Shown here one piece after another: positions 16,251 to 25,119 of a DNA stretch of 64,000 bases (its first letter is position 1; each line of letters opens with the position of its first letter). Source of the DNA: an uncultured Parabacteroides sp. (GTDB lineage Bacteria; Bacteroidota; Bacteroidia; Bacteroidales; Tannerellaceae); assembly GCF_905196875.1 (NCBI RefSeq), contig NZ_CAJJWO010000002.1, positions 1 to 64,000 of the forward strand, read 5' to 3'. Under the pieces are notes generated by a model that was given only the letters and a program-made list of their open reading frames with translations, ran no database searches and was not told the DNA's origin. Both the position numbers and the translations under genes were made by a program.

Positions 16251-16901
16251 ATGGCCAACGATGAAATGAAACAAGCCTGGAAAATACCGGAGCCTACCCT
16301 CCGGAGACTACCCTGGTATCTTGCCTTTCTGAAGCTCTTGAAAGGTAAGGGAGAGACGTTTGTATCATCTACCCAGATCGCAAAAGAGATTAATGTAGAC
16401 CCCAGTCAGGTAGCAAAAGATCTCTCTTTTGTAAATATATCCGGAAAGACCAGGGTTGGTTATGAGATTTGTACCCTTGTGGATGTGTTGGAAGACTTTT
16501 TAGGTTTTACTGCACAGCATAAGGCTTTTTTATTTGGTGTAGGTAGTTTGGGAGCTGCCCTGCTGCAAGACTCCGGATTGAACCAGTACGGACTCGAGAT
16601 TGTAGCCGGGTTCGATGTGCGCCGGGAACTGGCCGGTACGGTGATCAACGGGATACCGGTTTTTCACCTGGATGATTTTCCTGCCAAACAAAAAGAATAC
16701 GGTGCAACGATCGGTGTGATCACGGTTCCGGTTGATAAGGCACAGGAGGTTACCGAGCAGATCATTGCCGGAGGGATCAAAGCCCTGTGGAACTTTACCC
16801 CGTTCCGTATCCGCGTGCCGGAACACATTGTCGTACAGAATACTTCCATGTATGCCCATCTGGCTGTCATGTTTAATCGTTTGAACTCAATAAATCACTG
16901 A
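16251..16901 (+). CDS. rex: Redox-sensing transcriptional repressor Rex
   Basis: The 216-residue protein has an N-terminal winged helix (about 10-85, with SSTQIAKEINVDPSQVAKDLSF) and a C-terminal Rossmann fold (about 90-205) with FGVGSLGAALL for NAD(H) binding. Rex represses fermentation and respiration genes and lets go of DNA when NADH/NAD+ rises. The start MANDEMKQAW was chosen because the in-frame upstream codons overlap the -7 box. The next gene begins one base after its stop, so a FAH-family enzyme is co-transcribed. Confidence 0.93.
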   Translation: MANDEMKQAWKIPEPTLRRLPWYLAFLKLLKGKGETFVSSTQIAKEINVDPSQVAKDLSFVNISGKTRVGYEICTLVDVLEDFLGFTAQHKAFLFGVGSLGAALLQDSGLNQYGLEIVAGFDVRRELAGTVINGIPVFHLDDFPAKQKEYGATIGVITVPVDKAQEVTEQIIAGGIKALWNFTPFRIRVPEHIVVQNTSMYAHLAVMFNRLNSINH

Positions 16902-16902
16902 A

Positions 16903-17517
16903 ATGAAGATCATAGCAGTAGGAATGAATTATGCAGAACACAATAAAGAGCTGCATCATTCGTTAGAATTATCGGAACCTACTATCTTTATGAAGTCCGA
17001 TTCCTCCCTGTTGAAAGACGGGAAGCCGTTCTTTATCCCCGATTTTTCGTCGGAGATACATTACGAAACCGAGATTGTTGTAAAGATAGACCGGCTGGGT
17101 AAGAATATCGCCGAACGTTTTGCTTATCGTTATTATAATGAAGTTACAGTCGGTATCGATTTTACCGCCCGTGACCTGCAAAGAGAACTGCGTGCGAAGG
17201 GATTACCCTGGGAGATTAGTAAGGCATTTGATAATTCGGCTGTGATCGGGTCGTTTGTGCCGTTGGAGAAACTGGGGGATGTGAATCGTATCCCGTTCCA
17301 TCTGGATATAAACGGAAAGAAAGTACAGGAGGGAAATACTTCGGACATGCTTTTCCCGGTAGACAAGGTTATCGCTTATGTAAGCCGTTTCTTTACCTTG
17401 AAGATTGGAGATCTGATATTTACAGGTACTCCGGCCGGGGTAGGGCCTGTGAAGATCGACGATCATTTGCAGGGATATATCGGTGAACGTAAGTTGCTTG
17501 ATTTTTACGTAAAATAG
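16903..17517 (+). CDS. Fumarylacetoacetate hydrolase (FAH) family protein
   Basis: The 204-residue protein is a compact single-domain FAH-fold enzyme. Visible motifs are the N-terminal AVGMNYAEHNKEL and PTIFMKSDSSLL, the metal-binding Glu pair in EIHYETEIVVKI, GIDFTARDLQ, and the C-terminal IFTGTPAGVGPV. Relatives act as acylpyruvate hydrolases or oxaloacetate tautomerase/decarboxylases; substrate cannot be fixed from sequence. It starts one base after rex and precedes porU by 69 bp, a gap holding TGTCAAC-type repeats. Confidence 0.88.
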   Translation: MKIIAVGMNYAEHNKELHHSLELSEPTIFMKSDSSLLKDGKPFFIPDFSSEIHYETEIVVKIDRLGKNIAERFAYRYYNEVTVGIDFTARDLQRELRAKGLPWEISKAFDNSAVIGSFVPLEKLGDVNRIPFHLDINGKKVQEGNTSDMLFPVDKVIAYVSRFFTLKIGDLIFTGTPAGVGPVKIDDHLQGYIGERKLLDFYVK

Positions 17518-17537
17518 TTGGCAGAAGCAGTTGTGGA

Positions 17538-17576
17538 TGACTTTAACTGTCACTTGTCAACTATCATTGTCAACTA
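17538..17576. repeat. TGTCAAC-type dispersed repeat ahead of porU
   Basis: Three TGTCA/GTCAAC units lie within 40 bp, related to those at 9746-9778. They form most of the FAH-porU gap. Confidence 0.45.
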
Positions 17577-17586
17577 AAAAAGGATT

Positions 17587-20500
17587 ATGTTACGAATACT
17601 ATATACATTAATAATAAGTATCTGTTTTCTTTCTTCTGTCCGGGCCGATGGAAGTATTTATGCTGCCAAGTCCGTTTTGTCATCCGGTAAATGGGTGAAA
17701 ATACAGGTGGAAGAAGACGGAATCTATAAACTCTCCTATGCCGATTTACGTTCGATGGGATTTTCCGATCCGGCAAAAGTTTCCGTACATGGATATGGTG
17801 GCTGGATGCTGGATGAAGATTTCTCTAATCCTTATATCGATGATGTTCCGGCGGTAGCTACCTGGCGTGGCGATGATTATCTTCTGTTCTATGGACGTGG
17901 TGTGGTGAAATGGAGTTATGATACCGTTAACCAGTGTTTTGTTCATGTCAATAATCCTTACTCTCAGTATGGATATTATTTTCTGACGGATGCTACCGCT
18001 ACAAAAGAAATGGAATCTGTCGCTTCGGCTGCGGGTGCTTCTTTGAAAGTGACGACTTTTGATGATTACCGGTTGCATGAAAAAGATTTAGTCTCTGTTA
18101 ATAACTCCGGACGTGAGTTGTTTGGAGAAGCGATGGATATGACCCTGTCGAGGGATTTTTCATTTAACAACATAACGGGAATCACCAACGACGACGGTAA
18201 AGTCACTCTCCGCTTTATCGCAAAGCCTATCAGCGGTACCGGAAATGTAACCCTGAGTGTGAATGGCAGTGAACTGATCTCGAGGACGATCAGTTACAGT
18301 TCTTCCAGCGATGAATATACCAAAGCAAACCTGGCGTATGAAGTGGCCGACTGGAAAGGTGATAAAAGTGCAAATGTCAAAGTCAATGTAAGATACGGGC
18401 AATATGGCCATAAAAACGTCTACCTCGATTATATTCGTTTGCAGATGAAACGGGAGTTGCAACCCTATGGTGCCTGTACGTTTTTCCGTAGTCTGGCTTC
18501 TGTCGGGAATCCTTCTCGTTTTGTTATTCAGAATGCCAATGCGAATACATTGGTTTTTGATGTAACGGATCCGGTGAATCCGAAGCGGATGGAGACAGAA
18601 CTGAGTGGAAGCGAATTATCTTTTTCTATTCCGGGAGGAACGTTGAGGGAGTTTGCTTTGGTGCAACGGAATCAGTCACTCCCGACTCCTAAGGTTGTAG
18701 GCGATGTAACGAATCAGGATCTGCACGCTTTGCCGCAAACGGATATGATCATTATTGCACAGCCCGGATTAACGAGCCAGGCAGAACGTTTGGCGGAAGC
18801 TCACCGCGACCGTGACGGGCTGACGGTTCAGGTAGTTACCCCGGAAGTGATCTACAACGAATTCTCCAGTGGAACACCGGATGCTACAGCCTATCGTCGT
18901 TTCATGAAGATGTTTTACGATCGGCAAACATCCGAAAGCGATGCTCCCAAATATCTTCTTCTTTTTGGTGACGGTGCGTTCGATAACCGTTTCTTAACCT
19001 CTAGCTGGCAGAATGTAACGACAAGTAATATGCTGTTGACTTACCAGACGGATGAATCGCTGGATGATAAATCGTATGTGATAGACGATTACTTCGGTTT
19101 TCTTGACGACAGCAACAATGGAAAAGGTCTGATAGCTTCGAAGATCGATATCGGTATCGGCCGTTTTCCTGTCCGGACTGTAACCGAGGCGACCAATATG
19201 GTCAACAAGGTGATCAATTATATGGATAATAATGAGACCGGATCATGGAAAAATAATGTCTGCTTTGTAGCTGACGACGGTAACAATGCCGATGGTTATA
19301 TGACGGATCATGCCAGTCAGGCTGACCAACTGGGCGAGTATATAAACACCAGTCATCCGGAGTTCATGGTGAATAAGATTTATTTCGATTCTTATAAAAA
19401 GGATGTTTCGGGAGGCCTGAGCACTTATCCGGCTGTGAAGACAGATATACAGAAAATGCTTAAGAGCGGTCAGTTGTTGATCAATTATACAGGACATGGT
19501 AATACTGTTTCCTGGAGTGATGAACAAGTACTGACGGAAAGCGATATTACTAAATCGACTTATCCCCGTTTGCCGATCTGGATTACTGCGACCTGCGATT
19601 TCTGTCGTTTCGATGCTCCGGTAACTTCTGCCGGTGAGCAGGTTTTCCTGAATAAGGTGAGTGGCGGTATCGGGTTGTTCACTACTACCCGTGTAGCCTA
19701 TTCCAGTCCAAACTTCTCAATTAACGATAACCTGATCCGTAATTTGTTTGAGAAAAAGAACGGACGCCGGTTGACCCTGGGAGAAGTGATGAAAGCGACC
19801 AAACGCGCATTGGGTTCCACTCGTTATAAATTGGGATTTGCTTTAATCGGTGACCCCGCTATGAAGTTGTGTTATCCGGAATATCGCATGAATGTGACGG
19901 CAATAAACGGGGAACCTGTAACCAACGAACCTGTTACTTTTAAGGCATTGCAAAAAATAACCGTCGAGGGCGAGGTGCTGAACCCGGATGGGAATGTGGC
20001 AACCGACTTCTCCGGCCTGTTGAACCCGACAGTTCTGGATAGCCGTGTATCTTATGAAACATTGGACAATAACAATACAGGTAAGACTTTCAAATATACG
20101 GATTACTCGAATATACTTTTTATAGGTAACGACTCCGTTCGTTCGGGAAAGTTTAGTTTCACATTTACCGTTCCGAAGGATATCTCTTATTCGAATGAAT
20201 TTGGAAAGATGAATCTTTATGCATCGGATGAGACGAGTAAAATAGAAGCCCAGGGGGCTTATTTGAATTATCGTGTCGGGGGAACGGACGATAATGCGGA
20301 TGACGATAAGGATGGTCCGGAAATACGTGCGCTCTATCTGAACGACTCGACTTTTGTGAGTGGCGGACAGGTCAATACTACCCCGTTCTTTGTAGCCCGT
20401 CTTTGGGATAAGAGTGGTGTTAATATAACAGGTAGCAGTATCGGACATGACATGATGTTGATCATCGATGGTAATCCGGCTTTAAGTTATAATCTGAATA

Positions 20501-20973
20501 GTTACTATGAATTGGTAGCGGGAAGCGAAGGAGAAGGAATTGTCAAGTTCCTGATCCCGGTATTGACTCCGGGAATGCATAAGGCAGAGTTTAAAGTCTG
20601 GGATATACAGAATAACTCGACGACACAGGAATTTGAGTTCGAGGTTGTGGAAGGCTTGAAACCGTATCTGCTGGAGCTGTCGGCGACTCCGGTTCCAGCT
20701 CGTGAGCAAGTGACTTTCCATCTGTTCCATAACCGTCCGGAAAGTCAGTTGACTGTCGGGATTATGGTGTACGATATGGTTGGGCGCTTGCAGTGGAGGC
20801 ATGAAGAAACAGGTTCGTCTGAACTATTTAAATCGTATACGGTGACCTGGGATCTGACCAATAACAGGGGAGGACGGCTTCGCCCCGGCGTTTATATATA
20901 TCGTGCAGCAATCAGTTCCGGAGGATCTAAGGAGGCGACGGAAGCGAAGAAATTAATAATCCTCGCACAATAA
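17587..20973 (+). CDS. porU: Type IX secretion system sortase PorU
   Basis: The 1128-residue protein has a signal peptide (about 1-20), an N-terminal beta region, a gingipain-like C25 peptidase domain (about 385-750) and a C-terminal immunoglobulin-like plus sorting-domain tail ending RPGVYIYRA...KKLIILAQ. The catalytic pair is visible: His637 in NYTGHGN and Cys670 in TATCDFCR. PorU cleaves the C-terminal sorting domain of type IX cargo at the cell surface and attaches the cargo to lipopolysaccharide. It is followed by porV. Both large surface proteins in this window carry sorting-type C-termini and are plausible substrates. Confidence 0.92.
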   Translation: MLRILYTLIISICFLSSVRADGSIYAAKSVLSSGKWVKIQVEEDGIYKLSYADLRSMGFSDPAKVSVHGYGGWMLDEDFSNPYIDDVPAVATWRGDDYLLFYGRGVVKWSYDTVNQCFVHVNNPYSQYGYYFLTDATATKEMESVASAAGASLKVTTFDDYRLHEKDLVSVNNSGRELFGEAMDMTLSRDFSFNNITGITNDDGKVTLRFIAKPISGTGNVTLSVNGSELISRTISYSSSSDEYTKANLAYEVADWKGDKSANVKVNVRYGQYGHKNVYLDYIRLQMKRELQPYGACTFFRSLASVGNPSRFVIQNANANTLVFDVTDPVNPKRMETELSGSELSFSIPGGTLREFALVQRNQSLPTPKVVGDVTNQDLHALPQTDMIIIAQPGLTSQAERLAEAHRDRDGLTVQVVTPEVIYNEFSSGTPDATAYRRFMKMFYDRQTSESDAPKYLLLFGDGAFDNRFLTSSWQNVTTSNMLLTYQTDESLDDKSYVIDDYFGFLDDSNNGKGLIASKIDIGIGRFPVRTVTEATNMVNKVINYMDNNETGSWKNNVCFVADDGNNADGYMTDHASQADQLGEYINTSHPEFMVNKIYFDSYKKDVSGGLSTYPAVKTDIQKMLKSGQLLINYTGHGNTVSWSDEQVLTESDITKSTYPRLPIWITATCDFCRFDAPVTSAGEQVFLNKVSGGIGLFTTTRVAYSSPNFSINDNLIRNLFEKKNGRRLTLGEVMKATKRALGSTRYKLGFALIGDPAMKLCYPEYRMNVTAINGEPVTNEPVTFKALQKITVEGEVLNPDGNVATDFSGLLNPTVLDSRVSYETLDNNNTGKTFKYTDYSNILFIGNDSVRSGKFSFTFTVPKDISYSNEFGKMNLYASDETSKIEAQGAYLNYRVGGTDDNADDDKDGPEIRALYLNDSTFVSGGQVNTTPFFVARLWDKSGVNITGSSIGHDMMLIIDGNPALSYNLNSYYELVAGSEGEGIVKFLIPVLTPGMHKAEFKVWDIQNNSTTQEFEFEVVEGLKPYLLELSATPVPAREQVTFHLFHNRPESQLTVGIMVYDMVGRLQWRHEETGSSELFKSYTVTWDLTNNRGGRLRPGVYIYRAAISSGGSKEATEAKKLIILAQ

Positions 20974-21045
20974 AGTAAAACAAAATCAGTTTATATGTTC
21001 GTAAGGTAAGTTTATTACTTACTGCGTATTTAACAGGAATATAGT

Positions 21046-22248
21046 ATGATAAAGAATTTAAGAATTAGTACACTTATAGTAGTTTTCAGTTTACTGACCG
21101 TATTTACTATGTGGGCGGAAGATAATGGAAAAAGCAAATTTGCTCCGGTCAATACAGCAGTACCTTCTCTCTCTATTGCTCCCGATGCTCGTGCCGGTGC
21201 GATGGGGGATAATGGAGCGTCTACTACTCCGGATATAAACTCACAATACTGGAACCCTGCCAAGTATGCTTTTATGTACAGCAAGGCCGGTGTGTCTTTG
21301 TCGTATACTCCCTGGTTGCGCAAATTGGTTAATGACGTGGCTTTGGCTAATCTTTCCGGTTATTATAAGATCGGTGATAACGATTTGCAGGCAATCGGTG
21401 CTTCCCTGCGGTATTTCTCGCTGGGGGATATTAATACAGGTAACCAGACTGATCCGAATGGAAATGGCGGTTATACGGTAAGTCCTTACGAAATGGCGTT
21501 CGACGTCAGTTACAGCCGTAAATTGTCCGAATCTTATTCTATGGCCGTAGCTATGCGTTATATCCGTTCGGATATGGGACAGGATGCGCAGGATGAAAGT
21601 CGTGTTCCTGGTAATGCTTTCGCAGCCGATATTGCGGGTTATCTGGAAAAGTATGTGGTTCTGGGGCAGGCAGAGGCTTTATGGAGCTTAGGTTTTAATG
21701 TGTCTAATATCGGTACCAAAATATCTTATAATGGTGGTACTACCAATGAATTCTTACCTACAACTCTTCGTTTGGGAACAGGTTTGCTTTATCCGATCGA
21801 CGATTTTAACCGGATTGGTTTATATCTTGATTTGAGTAAATATCTGGTACCGAGTTTGCCTTACCTGACTGAAGGGGCAACAGATGAAGAACGCCAGGAA
21901 TATGAAGATAAAAAGAAAGAATATAATGATGTATCCGGTATCTCCGGTATCTTCAAATCTTTTGGAGACTCACCAGATGGCTTCAAGGGGGAATTGCAGG
22001 AAGTGATGGTTTCGATCGGTGCTGAATATAGCTATAACGATCAGTTTTTCCTGCGTGGAGGTTATTTCTATGAGAATGCCAACAAAGGTAACCGTCAGTA
22101 TTTTTCCGTCGGAGCCGGTTTCCGTATGAGTGTATTCCAGTTGGATGCAGCTTACCTGGTAAGTACAGTTCAGAGTAACCCGTTAGACCAGACGTTGCGT
22201 TTTACCTTGTCGTTCGATATGGACGGAATCAAGAACCTGTTCAGATAA
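21046..22248 (+). CDS. porV: Type IX secretion system outer membrane protein PorV
   Basis: The 400-residue protein has a signal peptide ending near WAEDN and a FadL-like outer membrane beta-barrel. The SLSIAPDARAGAMGDNGASTTPDINSQ-type N-terminal region (residues about 38-65) is the PorV hallmark; the C-terminus ends in aromatic and polar strands. PorV binds the sorting domain of cargo leaving the SprA translocon and carries it to PorU. It lies 72 bp after porU, and ispF follows 6 bp after it, so the three are probably one unit. Confidence 0.92.
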   Translation: MIKNLRISTLIVVFSLLTVFTMWAEDNGKSKFAPVNTAVPSLSIAPDARAGAMGDNGASTTPDINSQYWNPAKYAFMYSKAGVSLSYTPWLRKLVNDVALANLSGYYKIGDNDLQAIGASLRYFSLGDINTGNQTDPNGNGGYTVSPYEMAFDVSYSRKLSESYSMAVAMRYIRSDMGQDAQDESRVPGNAFAADIAGYLEKYVVLGQAEALWSLGFNVSNIGTKISYNGGTTNEFLPTTLRLGTGLLYPIDDFNRIGLYLDLSKYLVPSLPYLTEGATDEERQEYEDKKKEYNDVSGISGIFKSFGDSPDGFKGELQEVMVSIGAEYSYNDQFFLRGGYFYENANKGNRQYFSVGAGFRMSVFQLDAAYLVSTVQSNPLDQTLRFTLSFDMDGIKNLFR

Positions 22249-22254
22249 ACAGCT

Positions 22255-22731
22255 ATGAAGATACGGGTAGGATTCGGGTATGATGTGCATGCCTTGGTGG
22301 CTGACCGCGAACTGTGGATGGGAGGCATACGTATTGAACATACATTAGGTCTGTTAGGCCATAGTGATGCCGATGTGTTGATACATGCTATTTGCGATGC
22401 ACTGCTGGGCGCAGCGAATATGCGTGATATCGGTTATCATTTTCCGGATACGGCCGGAGAATATAAGAATATAGACAGCAAGATCCTGTTGCGCGACACC
22501 ATGAAACTGTTGCGTGATGCCGGTTACGAACTGGGTAATATCGATGCGACTATTGCGGCAGAACGTCCGAAGCTGAATCCTCATATCCCTGCTATGAAGC
22601 AGACACTGGCCGAAGTAATGCAAGTGGACGAGGAGGATATTTCCATAAAAGCAACAACGACAGAAAAACTAGGCTTTACAGGCCGTCAGGAGGGTATTGC
22701 GGCTTATGCTACTGTTCTGATACAGAAGTGA
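22255..22731 (+). CDS. ispF: 2-C-methyl-D-erythritol 2,4-cyclodiphosphate synthase
   Basis: The 158-residue protein has the standard IspF length and motifs: GFGYDVHAL with zinc ligands Asp and His, LGLLGHSDADVLIHA, the GYHFPDTAGEYKN substrate loop and ISIKATTTEKLGFTGR. It makes the cyclic diphosphate of the MEP isoprenoid pathway. The gene begins 6 bp after porV, and its last 23 bp overlap the 3' end of the convergent sensor kinase gene. Confidence 0.96.
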   Translation: MKIRVGFGYDVHALVADRELWMGGIRIEHTLGLLGHSDADVLIHAICDALLGAANMRDIGYHFPDTAGEYKNIDSKILLRDTMKLLRDAGYELGNIDATIAAERPKLNPHIPAMKQTLAEVMQVDEEDISIKATTTEKLGFTGRQEGIAAYATVLIQK

Positions 22732-24619
22732 TGTATTCTTCATAATGAACTTCGCAGGGAATGGTGAACCAGAAAGTAGTGCCTTTCCCTTCTTCTGATT
22801 CTACACCAATCTCTCCGTTCAGGCGATTTACGATTGTCTGACAGATTGATAATCCTAATCCGGTCCCCTGGATAAACAAGTCGAATTTAGCAAAGCGCTC
22901 GAATACATGTGGGATGTTTTCCCGGGCAATTCCTTTCCCTGTGTCGGATACGTAAAAGCGTAATCCTCCATCAATTTCCTCGTACCCCATACGGATAGAA
23001 CCTTCGAAGGTGAATTTGCAGGCATTGGTCAGAAAATTGGTCATAACCTGCGTTAACCGGATCTTTTCCGAATGGATAAAACAGGGCTTTTCCGGGAGGA
23101 TACATTCCAGTGTAACCCCTTCTTTTGTCCGTGTCTGGTGTGTCTGTGCCAGCATTAAGAAGAGAGAAGATACATCGATGTTTGAAAAGCTGAACTCAAG
23201 TTGTCCAGCTTCGATCTTTGACAGGTCGAGAATATCGTTGATCAGTTGCAGCAGCAATTCGTTGTTTGTCTCGATGATCTTACAGAACTCGAGTGTATCT
23301 TCCGGGCTTTCGGAATGAGCGATAAGATTGGAAAAACCGACAATAGCATTCAATGGAGTACGGATCTCGTGACTCATATTTGCCAGGAACGCCGATTTCA
23401 GGTGGTTGGCCTCTTCTGCTTTTTCTTTTTCCCGGCGCTCTTCATCCTGTTTTAACTTTTGCATATAAAGACGAAAGCGTAGTACAGCGATCATACTCAG
23501 TAGGCCGATGATTGCAAGAGCACTGATCAGGTGTATCTGATATTTTTGAAAGAAAGTAGGAGGTTGCTGGTAGTAAACTGCATGCTGAGGGAAACGGACA
23601 GGGGGAATACCATTTCTGAACAGATGCTGGTAATTGAGATATGTCTGTGGAGACCCTCCGATATGAGAATGAATATCCCGGGCTGGTTTCCCATTCAGTA
23701 TAAGACTGATGGTCGATACGACAGATGTGCTGAAATCCTTTACAGATATATAATGTCCACCGGCAAAGTTTCCCGATTCTGGATTCAGGTCTGTCAGGAT
23801 ATAAATCGGGGAATTAGAAAAGCTGTTTATTATTTTTTGAACGTTGTCTCTTAGATACTGGTTCTCATCGTTTTCCTTTGAAAGGAACCATGAGTAATAG
23901 ATTATTCCGGTTTCTTTGCCATAAATAGAAAGTGTTTCCAGCAGTGTTTCGGTTAAGATGGACGGGCTGGAGAGTATTTCCAACTGCAAATCAGGAAAAT
24001 GAGTTTTCATTGTATCGGAAAGCTCTTGTTCTGCACAGATACTTATATAACGTTCGTCGCGAATAAATACGATCTTTTTTAATTCAGGCTGAAGCTGTTT
24101 TATAAGTCGTATGGTTTCTTCTGTATAAAGCGGTTGCGTTATGGTGGTTACATTATATTTATTAATGAGCTCCTCGGTGGGAACCATATTCTTTGTGTCC
24201 TGGATGTCCCTGTGGAGTAAGTATTCGATCTTCGATGGGGATAATTTACGTGAATAGCAAATAACAGCCGGAACCTCTTTCCATTCGTTGTCGAACAAAG
24301 GTTGGCAGATTAGCCACGCAGGATCGCCTATGCACACGATTGCTTTGGGAGGCGATGAATATTTATCTTTTAATTCAGTTATTTTGTCGTAAACTTCTGT
24401 TATATTTCTCATGGCAGGTATCTGTAATTCTTCCCCTTTTACCATCAGACCATCTTTTGAAAAGGTATCCCGGATGGTTTCATATGTCTCTTGTGTCCAG
24501 GTCTCGTTAAAGTTGATGGAATGTAGGATCAGGATATAGTTATCCTTGTCTTGCATTTGGGCATGCAAGATCCTGTTCGTAAATAACAGCAGGAAGAATA
24601 TGAAGATTGTCTTTTTCAT
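22709..24619 (-). CDS. Membrane sensor histidine kinase with a periplasmic ABC-substrate-binding-like sensor
   Basis: The 636-residue protein has a signal peptide (1-20), a periplasmic two-lobed domain (about 25-345) resembling the ABC_sub_bind family, one membrane helix (about 365-388), a short coiled coil, a HisKA domain with SHEIRTP (His417) and an HATPase_c domain with NFLTNACKF, DTGKGIA and GTGLGLS boxes. There is no receiver or output domain and no response regulator beside it, so it is an orphan kinase here. The ligand is unknown. Its 3' end overlaps ispF by 23 bp in convergent orientation. Confidence 0.88.
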   Translation of the reverse strand: MKKTIFIFFLLLFTNRILHAQMQDKDNYILILHSINFNETWTQETYETIRDTFSKDGLMVKGEELQIPAMRNITEVYDKITELKDKYSSPPKAIVCIGDPAWLICQPLFDNEWKEVPAVICYSRKLSPSKIEYLLHRDIQDTKNMVPTEELINKYNVTTITQPLYTEETIRLIKQLQPELKKIVFIRDERYISICAEQELSDTMKTHFPDLQLEILSSPSILTETLLETLSIYGKETGIIYYSWFLSKENDENQYLRDNVQKIINSFSNSPIYILTDLNPESGNFAGGHYISVKDFSTSVVSTISLILNGKPARDIHSHIGGSPQTYLNYQHLFRNGIPPVRFPQHAVYYQQPPTFFQKYQIHLISALAIIGLLSMIAVLRFRLYMQKLKQDEERREKEKAEEANHLKSAFLANMSHEIRTPLNAIVGFSNLIAHSESPEDTLEFCKIIETNNELLLQLINDILDLSKIEAGQLEFSFSNIDVSSLFLMLAQTHQTRTKEGVTLECILPEKPCFIHSEKIRLTQVMTNFLTNACKFTFEGSIRMGYEEIDGGLRFYVSDTGKGIARENIPHVFERFAKFDLFIQGTGLGLSICQTIVNRLNGEIGVESEEGKGTTFWFTIPCEVHYEEYITSVSEQ

Positions 24620-24670
24620 ATATGCATGATTGTTAAAGCCAAGTAATAATGAAATTCAGAGCTTGTAGGA

Positions 24671-24728
24671 CAAAGGTATGCATTCTGTTCCGTTATTTTG
24701 CTTATCCCGCTGTTAATTTGTAGTTTTG
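24671..24728. promoter_or_regulatory. Divergent promoters for the sensor kinase (-) and SUI1 gene (+)
   Basis: Minus strand: TACCTTTG (24671-24678) lies 52 bp ahead of the kinase start. Plus strand: TAGTTTTG (24721-24728) lies 21 bp ahead of the SUI1 start, with TTTG at 24697-24700 spaced 20 bp upstream, a good Bacteroidetes promoter. Confidence 0.6.
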
Positions 24729-24749
24729 AACCGGATAAAAGAATGAATT

Positions 24750-25094
24750 ATGAAAAATAATGACTGGAAAGATCGTTTGGGAGTTATGTATTCGACAAAC
24801 CCGGACTTTCAATATAATACGGGAGACGAGGCGGAAGAAGATACGCAACCCAAAGAAAAACAACAATTGCGTATATCTCTTGATAAACGTAACCGGGGTG
24901 GAAAAGCAGTTACGTTGATTACCGGATTTCGTGGAACGACAGACGACCTGGAGGCTTTAGGTAAGTTCCTGAAAGTAAAATGCGGTGTGGGTGGTTCCGC
25001 CAAGGATGGAGAGATCATCGTACAGGGAGATCTTCGTCAGAAGGTGCTTGAGATACTTCAGAAAGAAGGTTATACAAAAAGTAGGGTTATATAA
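24750..25094 (+). CDS. SUI1/eIF1-family translation factor
   Basis: The 114-residue protein has a disordered N-terminus (1-45) and a SUI1 fold (about 45-112) with LDKRNRGGKAVTLITGF, KVKCGVGGSAKDGEIIVQGD and a C-terminal VLEILQKEGY. This is the YciH-type bacterial eIF1 homologue, thought to influence start-codon selection or act under stress. It has its own promoter at 24697-24728. The next gene begins 25 bp after its stop. Confidence 0.93.
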   Translation: MKNNDWKDRLGVMYSTNPDFQYNTGDEAEEDTQPKEKQQLRISLDKRNRGGKAVTLITGFRGTTDDLEALGKFLKVKCGVGGSAKDGEIIVQGDLRQKVLEILQKEGYTKSRVI

Positions 25095-25119
25095 GCCTTG
25101 CCATCTAAATAATAAAACT

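Noticed and set aside
24985..25119. 45-codon extension of the AddA-like protein
   Set aside because: It overlaps the SUI1 gene, and the family N-terminus with Walker A begins right after the ATG at 25120.
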